DNA from: Tenacibaculum sp. SG-28
GTDB lineage: Bacteria > Bacteroidota > Bacteroidia > Flavobacteriales > Flavobacteriaceae
DNA length: 64,000 bases
Direction of reading: 5' to 3'
Assembly: GCF_002954385.1 (NCBI RefSeq)
Contig: NZ_MQVY01000001.1
Location: forward strand, 1,057,957-1,121,956
The notes under the pieces are model-generated. The model was not told the origin of the DNA. It saw only the letters and a list, made by a program, of their open reading frames with translations, and did not search any database. Position 1 is the stretch's first letter. The number at the start of each line of letters is the position of its first letter. Positions 56,103 through 64,000 of the stretch are shown one piece after another. The position numbers and the translations under genes were made by a program.

Positions 56103-57176
56103 TTAATTTTGGATCTCTACTAAAATAACCTGATTGTATTGCTTTCCGTGCTTTTGAAAATTATCATCTGCTATTAAAAGTAGACTTCTGTTTCCATTTT
56201 TCAATCTTGGCCCAAAACTTATTCCTTCTATATTGTCTATTACCCCATCTGATAATTCTTCTTTACAACTTTGGAAGTCTAATAAAAGCTTCTTTTTCAT
56301 TGGAATGTACGACTGCTTTTTTAAAGAGTTAATCGTTAAAATATCGGTAGTCTTATCTTCTACAACTGCATCGAAGATTCTAATGGTATTTCCGTAAGCT
56401 CCATACCCACTTTGATAAATTCGCTCTACCACAAAGAACTTATTTTTTTCATATTCTAAAATAGCCGTTACTCCATTTAGGTTAATAGTTCCTTTTGCAG
56501 GTTTGTCAATCTTTTCTAAATGATAGGCAAATTCCTTATTTGCATTTCTTGAAACATTATCATAGTACGTTATCCTTACCGGAGATTTGGTTTGCACAAA
56601 GGATGGCTCTTCTCCATCCTCGACAATAGGAGATTCCATTGCCACCCAAAACCCTTTTCCATCATAACTTTTTGAAGAACCTTCAAAGGTTCCGTTATGC
56701 TTTAGGGTCCATTGATCTAATTGGTGAAAATGTGGTGGTGTAGAAATTTCTCGCACAAAATTCCCCAAGGTATCTACCGTAAGAATAGAGGGTTTTACAC
56801 CAAATTTAACAGCACCCTCGCTTACCAGATGGATGTTAGAATTCTCCGTTACAAATACAGACTCCAGATCTAAAACATTTTCCTTAAAATAATGGCTGGT
56901 ATCTCTTTTAATTAAAATGGTATTTAAAAAAGAGACTTCGGCAATCGTATCTTCCTTAATTTCAATTGCTGTTTTCAGTATTCTTGGATGCACAGCATCA
57001 TCTACAACCATATAATAATTATCGCCGTTGAAGTCTATCCCAGATAAGCCACCAATAGGATAATTATCAAGAGATAGTGTGTCTGAAATTACATATTCAT
57101 GTAAAAAATTAAGTTGCAGTTTGTTGGTACAACCAATGCTAGTCATTATTATGAGAAGAACACAAATATTTTTCAT
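56103..57176 (-). CDS. Esterase-like/phytase-like lipoprotein
   Basis: About 357 residues from ATG 57174-57176, which begins MKNICVLLIIMTSIGCTNK, a lipoprotein signal with Cys at 16; ten more upstream codons are rejected. The body is a phytase-like beta-propeller (PF13449 type): NYPIGGLSGIDFNGDNYYMVVDD, NVLDLESVF, TFEGSSKSYDGKGFWVAMES and DNIEGISFGPRLKNGNRSLLLIADDN. Enzymatic activity in this family is uncertain. Located upstream of DUF6913-dapA on the same strand. Confidence 0.85.
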   Translation of the reverse strand: MKNICVLLIIMTSIGCTNKLQLNFLHEYVISDTLSLDNYPIGGLSGIDFNGDNYYMVVDDAVHPRILKTAIEIKEDTIAEVSFLNTILIKRDTSHYFKENVLDLESVFVTENSNIHLVSEGAVKFGVKPSILTVDTLGNFVREISTPPHFHQLDQWTLKHNGTFEGSSKSYDGKGFWVAMESPIVEDGEEPSFVQTKSPVRITYYDNVSRNANKEFAYHLEKIDKPAKGTINLNGVTAILEYEKNKFFVVERIYQSGYGAYGNTIRIFDAVVEDKTTDILTINSLKKQSYIPMKKKLLLDFQSCKEELSDGVIDNIEGISFGPRLKNGNRSLLLIADDNFQKHGKQYNQVILVEIQN

Positions 57177-57273
57177 ACGTAGCTTTTTACAGCACAAATG
57201 TACCATTAAACAATTAATTTAAGATTCTACTAGATAATTAAAATCATTTTTCTAAAGCATTAAGACAACTGCG

Positions 57274-57944
57274 TTATGAGGTTATGGGTACTTTACGTTT
57301 TAAAACCATAGCATAACAAATAAGAAATTGCGCGATTATGTAGGTGAGCATGATAAAGAAATGAAAATATACTTCCTCGTGGTAAAACTTATTAATCGCT
57401 ATAAAACTATCGGAAAGTATAAATAATATTGCACCAAAAAGCAAGTAGAAATTAGGTTTGGATTGGAATTCCCTGTAGTTCAATAAACTGATAGCACCAA
57501 AAGTAGCAATCACAATACCATATATCAAAACAGGAAATAGCATCGAACCTAAATTACTGTAAATCAAATAAAAAACACCGATAAAAAACAATAAAAAAGG
57601 AACCGAAGAACTAATCATTTTAGTGGTAATTTCTTTTTCTAAAAATTGTGCTATTATTTTTATATACAAAATATGGGTTATTAAAAACGCTGCTAATCCA
57701 TAGAGAAAAAAATCGCCTTTGTTCAAAAGAAGTACATCTCCTAAAAATGAAAAAAATAAAGCGGACACAAAAATTAGTTTAGGCTTATCCACAGCAGTGA
57801 GATACAAAAGTACCAATGAAACCATTAATAAAGGTTTAAAAAACAACTCTAGAGTGCTATTTTTCGTAAGTACAGCATATAAATCAAGTATAGCGATTAC
57901 AGAAAACAGTATGATACTAATGGTAATTCTATTTTTTTAGTCAT
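57274..57944 (-). CDS. YhhN family membrane protein (N terminus frameshifted as read)
   Basis: As read the long frame starts at 57846 (MFFKPLLMVSLVLLYL), lacking the first helix. Upstream ATG 57942-57944 (MTKK) is out of frame by one base. Adding an A to the A7 run at 57932-57938 gives NRITISIILFSVIAILDLYAVLTKNSTLELFFKPLL, restoring the usual first helix and a 223-residue protein with about eight helices. YhhN (TMEM86-like) proteins include lysoplasmalogenases, but bacterial function is not settled. Confidence 0.8.
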
Positions 57945-57964
57945 TAAATAATGGTATTAATAGC

Positions 57965-59983
<2,019 letters not shown>

Positions 59984-60523
59984 TTAATACTTCTTTACCG
60001 TTCCTGAAAAAAAATTAATACCTCCGGGTATGGGGTTTCCACTTGTTCTTCGGTAACTTACTAATTGACCTACATGCCATAATGCATCTGCGATAGGTCC
60101 ATTTAACTGATTCCAAAATGGATAGGTGATTTCCTGACCTCCTTTTCCGGAGAAAACGGTTTTAAACTGGTCTAAATCGTTAGTTTTTAATAGTAATTTA
60201 CTTGTCTTTTCAATGCTGTGTAATGTGTTAAATCGCAATTGTTCAAAGGGTAAAAGCTCCACTCTTATATATTTTTTTGCATCAAAATTATCCTCTAGAG
60301 TTCCTAAAGTAATTTTGGTTAATGCTAAAATATGCCCTAGCAGATTATGAGTACTCCACGCCGCAGCAGTGGGGCGATATAACAAATCTTCTTCCCGTAA
60401 TCCTTCGGTAGCCCAATAATATCGAAATCCCAAACCATCTAACATTCTTGCTACAATAGCGCCAGGAAAATATTGTTTTGGAGGAGTTGGCAATTCTTTA
60501 TAAGGAAGTGGTTGGTTTACCAT
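59984..60523 (-). CDS. DinB-family protein
   Basis: 179 residues. Four-helix bundle DinB/YfiT fold: LDGLGFRYYWATEGLREEDLLYRPT, HNLLGHILALTKIT (first metal His region) and ADALWHVGQLVSYRR (second His region). Relatives are metal-dependent thiol S-transferases; in the bacillithiol context of this genome it may act as a bacillithiol transferase, which is an inference. Followed by ligA. Confidence 0.82.
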   Translation of the reverse strand: MVNQPLPYKELPTPPKQYFPGAIVARMLDGLGFRYYWATEGLREEDLLYRPTAAAWSTHNLLGHILALTKITLGTLEDNFDAKKYIRVELLPFEQLRFNTLHSIEKTSKLLLKTNDLDQFKTVFSGKGGQEITYPFWNQLNGPIADALWHVGQLVSYRRTSGNPIPGGINFFSGTVKKY

Positions 60524-60644
60524 TATTTATTTTTAATTATTGAAACTTCCACAAGGCTAAAATAAGGAAAAGTTCTTAAGAAAACTGTTGAATTTAGTAG
60601 GAGCCAATGAAAATTATCAACAATGTAATCGAATCGATATGAAA

Positions 60645-60676
60645 AAAAAACCGAAACAATAAGGTTTCGGTTTTTT
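60645..60676 (-). terminator. Rho-independent terminator of gap
   Basis: AAAAAACCGAAAC / GTTTCGGTTTTTT, 13-bp stem, loop of six, followed on the minus strand by a long T run; located just downstream of the GAPDH gene. Confidence 0.88.
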
Positions 60677-60695
60677 GTATTTGTGTAATTATATC

Positions 60696-62138
60696 CTAGT
60701 AATATGTGTAACGTCTTACCTTAGCGATATGCTTAGCTAATCGCATTACTTGGTGCGAGTATCCGTATTCATTGTCGTACCAAACGTAAATAACTATTGT
60801 ATCTCCATCTGCGATGGTAGCTTTACTATCAAAAATTGACGGAGCAGTTGTACCTATTATATCTGTTGAAACTAATTCGTTACTTAAAGAGTATTTAATT
60901 TGCTCTACCAAATCTCCTTCAAGTGCGTATTGTTTCATTATAGCATTAACCGATTCTTCCGTTACAGTTGTATTTAATTGTAAATTTAAAATCGCTAAAG
61001 ACCCATTGGGAACTGGAACACGAATCGCACTAGATGTTAACTTTCCTTCTAATGCGGGTAAAGCTTTTGACACTGCTTTTCCTGCTCCGGTTTCTGTAAT
61101 TACCATATTCAAAGCAGCAGCTCTTCCTCTTCGGTATTTGTTATGCATATTATCTACCAAGTTTTGGTCGTTGGTATAGGCATGTATGGTTTCCAAATGC
61201 CCTTTTTTTATACCAAAATTATCTTCTAAAACTTTTAAAACCGGTGTAATTGCATTGGTGGTACACGAAGCTGCCGAGAATATATCCACAAGATCCGGAT
61301 TGTGCTCTAAATTATTAACACCATGAACAATATTAGGAATCCCTTTTCCAGGTGCTGTTAGTAATACCTTACTTGCTCCATTTGGGGCCAAATGACGCGC
61401 TAATGCCTCTTTGTCTCTGAAAGCACCAGTGTTGTCTATAATTAAGGCATCTTCAATGCCGTAAGAGGTATAATCTATATCTTCTGGTTGGCTAGCCGAT
61501 ATCATATGAACCGTAGTACCATTAATAATTAATGCATTGTTTTCAGCATCTACCTGAACAGTTCCTAGAAAATCGCCGTGAACAGAATCAACACTCAATA
61601 ACGAAGCTCTTTTTTCTAAAACATCTTGGTTAATTTTACCTCTAGTCACAATTGCTCTTAGTCTTAATTGTGAACCTCTTCCCATTTTGCAACTAAGTTC
61701 TCTTGCTAAAAGTCTTCCAATGCGTCCAAAACCATAAAGCACCACATCTTTTGGCTTTATATTAGCTGCTTCGGTTGCATCTTTTAATTGATTCTTAACA
61801 AAATCTACAGTTGCTAAACTATCGTTTTCTAAAAGGTGAAATTCGTAAGCCAATTTTCCGATATCTAATTTTGAAGCTGGTAGATCAATAGATTGAATTG
61901 CTCTAGCGATTTCCAAAGCATTCATTATAGATATTGGCTTAGAAACAAATTCTTTAGCATAATTGATCAAATTTAAAACTTCGCTAGCTCTTTTATCTAC
62001 TAACGGATTTCTAAATAAAACCAACTCAATAGATTTATCGTACCATAAATCATTAACAATAGTAATAAACTCTACAGTTGCTCTTCTTACTTGAGTCTGA
62101 TTTACTATCTCTTTTTCGTAATTTGTTATTGTTGACAT
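60696..62138 (-). CDS. gap: Glyceraldehyde-3-phosphate dehydrogenase, long bacteroidetal form
   Basis: 480 residues, about 140 longer than classic GAPDH. The extra N-terminal helical domain (about 1-125) precedes the Rossmann motif VVLYGFGRIGRLLARE. The catalytic cysteine lies in FSAASCTTNAITP (about 290) and YDNEYGYSHQ near the end. Such extended GAPDH forms are common in Bacteroidetes. Preceded on the minus strand by htrA and its terminator. Confidence 0.94.
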   Translation of the reverse strand: MSTITNYEKEIVNQTQVRRATVEFITIVNDLWYDKSIELVLFRNPLVDKRASEVLNLINYAKEFVSKPISIMNALEIARAIQSIDLPASKLDIGKLAYEFHLLENDSLATVDFVKNQLKDATEAANIKPKDVVLYGFGRIGRLLARELSCKMGRGSQLRLRAIVTRGKINQDVLEKRASLLSVDSVHGDFLGTVQVDAENNALIINGTTVHMISASQPEDIDYTSYGIEDALIIDNTGAFRDKEALARHLAPNGASKVLLTAPGKGIPNIVHGVNNLEHNPDLVDIFSAASCTTNAITPVLKVLEDNFGIKKGHLETIHAYTNDQNLVDNMHNKYRRGRAAALNMVITETGAGKAVSKALPALEGKLTSSAIRVPVPNGSLAILNLQLNTTVTEESVNAIMKQYALEGDLVEQIKYSLSNELVSTDIIGTTAPSIFDSKATIADGDTIVIYVWYDNEYGYSHQVMRLAKHIAKVRRYTYY

Positions 62139-62214
62139 AGTTGTGTGTTAACTAAATTAAAAATTTTTGCAAAAGTACATATTTCAATCGATTTCGTAAC
62201 TTTTTTTGCAAAAT

Positions 62215-62244
62215 AAAATCTCGCTACTTTCGCAGCGAGATTTT
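62215..62244 (-). terminator. Rho-independent terminator of htrA
   Basis: AAAATCTCGCT / AGCGAGATTTT (11 bp, loop of eight) immediately after the htrA stop on the minus strand; followed by T-rich sequence. Confidence 0.82.
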
Positions 62245-62265
62245 ACTTTTAAAATACACATAGTT

Positions 62266-63641
62266 TTAGAACCTAAACTTTTCAATTTGCCCCTCCGGAC
62301 TCAACATTTCAATATACATATTTTGGTTAGGATTATAGCTATCAAGAATAGATGCTGCATCACTGGCATTGGTAATTTCTTTACCGTTTATCTTAGTAAT
62401 TACATACCCTTCCCCAACATTGTAATATTGGAGAATTTTATTGTTGTTTTGAATAATTTTTGCACCTCCGGAAACTTTAAACTTTCGCTTTTCTTTCGCA
62501 TTTAAATCTTTGAGCTGCACGCCAAAAGCGTTAGACGCAAAAGATTCTCGTTTGCTTAACTGCACCATTTTTGATAATAATTTCCCATCTCTATCAACAG
62601 TAACCTCAACAAGTTCCCCAGGTCTTTTGGCAGTTAATTGCCCCTTTAAATCGGAAAATTTTACAATTTTCACATTGTTAACTTTTTTAATTACATCGCC
62701 ACTCTTCAATCCTGAGGTTTTGGCACCACCCTCTTCAAACACATCAGCAATAACAACACCTTCAATCGTCTTGTCACTTTGATCAATTGCAACACCTAAA
62801 ATAGCCTCTTGTACCGAACCAAATTCTAATAAATCGTCAATAATTTTTTTAGCAATATTAGAAGGTACTGCAAAAGAATACCCAATGAAAGAACCTGTTC
62901 TTGAAGATATAGCCGTATTGATTCCAATGAGTTCTCCTCTTGTATTTACCAGAGCGCCACCACTGTTACCAGGATTTACCGCTGCATCTGTTTGAATAAA
63001 AGATTCTATATTTCTATTGCCTTCCAAATCTCTACCCTTTGCACTTACAATACCTGCTGTTACCGTTGAAGTTAAATTATACGGATTTCCAACTGCTAAA
63101 ACCCACTCGCCTATTTTTACATTATCTGAATTTCCAAAAGAATGGTAGGCAATTCGTAAGTTGCATCAACTTTTAATAAAGCTATATCTCTATCCTTGTC
63201 TGATCCTATAACCTTTGCGGGTAACTTTTTACGATTATTTAATGTTATTTCAAGTTCTGAAGCTCCTTCAATCACGTGGTTATTAGTGATTATATAGCCG
63301 TCAGGAGAAATAATAACACCACTTCCTGTTCCTACTTGTTTGTACTCTCTTGCACCCCCTCCACCAAAGAAAAATCGCAAAGGATCTTGCTGTGTTCTTG
63401 AGGAAGTGTTTTTAACATGAACTACCGCATGAACAGTTGATTCAGCAGCATCTGTAAAATCGGTTGGTGCGGAAGACGCATTTATTGTTGGTGCTACAAA
63501 GTTTGTCTTTACCATTGGCAAAAAATCCTCCGTAGAATTTGACTCCGATATTGGTGAATTTTCCAATAATAACTTATACCCCATAAGTGCGATGACGCCA
63601 CCTAAAAGAGCTATTCCTAAAGTTCCTACTATTTTTTTCAT
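62266..63641 (-). pseudogene. htrA: HtrA/DegP-type periplasmic serine protease with PDZ domains (frameshifted as read)
   Basis: Signal/anchor MKKIVGTLGIALLGGVIALMGYKLL, then trypsin-like domain with VITNNHVIEGASELEI (His), [10 protein letters not shown] (Asp) and, in the second segment, [18 protein letters not shown] (Ser). PDZ domains follow in the C-terminal half ([22 protein letters not shown] and [15 protein letters not shown]). The frame breaks at about 63139-63141: one extra C (CC in place of C) joins [25 protein letters not shown] and restores 458 residues. Degrades or refolds damaged envelope proteins. Confidence 0.93.
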
Positions 63642-63664
63642 TTGCTTTCAACATTTTAATTATT

Positions 63665-63672
63665 CAAATATA
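63665..63672 (-). promoter_or_regulatory. Putative -7 box of htrA
   Basis: Minus strand TATATTTG fits TAnnTTTG and ends 23 bases before the htrA ATG at 63639-63641. Confidence 0.4.
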
Positions 63673-63740
63673 CAATTTTAACATTTCTTCCTTATCTGTT
63701 TAACTTGTCTTTAACGAAGTTTAACCAGCATTTAACAAAC

Positions 63741-63769
63741 TTTGTTAATGGTATAATTCACTATATTTG
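63741..63769 (+). promoter_or_regulatory. Promoter of dapF
   Basis: TTTG (63741-63744), 17-base spacer and TATATTTG (63762-63769) make a complete bacteroidetal -33/-7 promoter, the clearest in the window. The ATG follows only six bases later, so the transcript may be leaderless. Confidence 0.6.
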
Positions 63770-63775
63770 CGCCAT

Positions 63776-64000
63776 ATGAGCACGGTGAATTTTTACAAAT
63801 ATCAAGGAACAGGAAATGACTTTATCATTATAGATAATAGAGCAAAAACCTTTCCAAAAACTAATGCCAACTTAATTTCTAATTTATGCCATCGAAATTT
63901 TGGTATTGGTGCCGATGGTCTTATATTATTAGAAAATAATGAAATAACAGATTTCACAATGGTATATTTTAATGCCGACGGAAATGAAAGTACCATGTGC
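63776..64000 (+). CDS. dapF: Diaminopimelate epimerase DapF (5' part, cut by the window edge)
   Basis: ATG 63776 opens a frame to the window end (75 codons). [22 protein letters not shown] is the DapF start. [13 protein letters not shown] follows, and the sequence ends at [10 protein letters not shown], where the last Cys is one of the two catalytic thiols (MCGNG motif cut after C). Converts LL-DAP to meso-DAP for lysine and peptidoglycan. Divergent from htrA. Confidence 0.95.
   Translation, partial: MSTVNFYKYQGTGNDFIIIDNRAKTFPKTNANLISNLCHRNFGIGADGLILLENNEITDFTMVYFNADGNESTMC

Overview
The window is chromosomal DNA from a member of the Bacteroidota, almost certainly a (probably marine) Flavobacteriaceae. 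The evidence is low GC, repeated TAnnTTTG -7 boxes instead of E. coli-type promoters, almost no Shine-Dalgarno sites, and family-typical proteins: the bacteroidetal RpoZ, PorD-like DUF4835, long-form GAPDH, a LytS/LytTR system with 2TM-domain proteins, BshB1, and a surface-lipoprotein Asp tract. The species cannot be named from sequence alone.

Layout. 1-7.4 kb: end of an unknown gene, a voltage-gated K+ channel with a zinc-ribbon tail, miaA, an OmpH/Skp chaperone, DUF1853, an EamA exporter, a methyltransferase and a four-FAS1-domain surface lipoprotein. 7.6-14.8 kb (minus): complete hisGDCBHAFI operon preceded by a histidine leader peptide (six consecutive His codons) and an attenuator hairpin. 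15.2-20.0 kb: basic amino acid permease, Orn/Lys/Arg decarboxylase and CDF transporter. 22.7-24.9 kb: a 2.1-kb integrase-less island in the 3' half of tRNA-His, bounded by 86-bp direct repeats. 25-36 kb: cysteine/bacillithiol genes (PLP lyase, bshB1), a KdsC-like phosphatase, msrA, an M1 aminopeptidase, an rRNA/tRNA methyltransferase, hutI and hutG. 36.1-39.7 kb (minus): DUF2141, LytS kinase, four consecutive 2TM-domain units, LytTR regulator. 39.9-41.0 kb: sigma factor plus membrane protein. 41-64 kb: housekeeping genes (threonine aldolase, metalloprotease, prfB, arsC-like, GT2, fabI, recN, porD-like, coaBC, rpoZ, bamD, ferritin, dapA, ligA, gap, htrA) and the start of dapF at the right edge.

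A striking window-wide property is that many genes are interrupted by exactly one missing or extra base, mostly in homopolymers: the FAS1 protein, bshB1, M1 peptidase, DUF6122, hutI, hutG, a 2TM protein, htrA and yhhN clearly, and probably the CDF, sigma-factor and LytS genes. Correcting one base restores a family-length frame in each case. This is most simply explained by sequencing error, so these genes should not be read as biologically dead without checking reads.

The most biologically interesting items are the his attenuator, whose antiterminator pairing can be read off directly, the minimal tRNA-His element with short unknown genes and no recombinase, and the fourfold 2TM array sandwiched in a LytS/LytTR operon.
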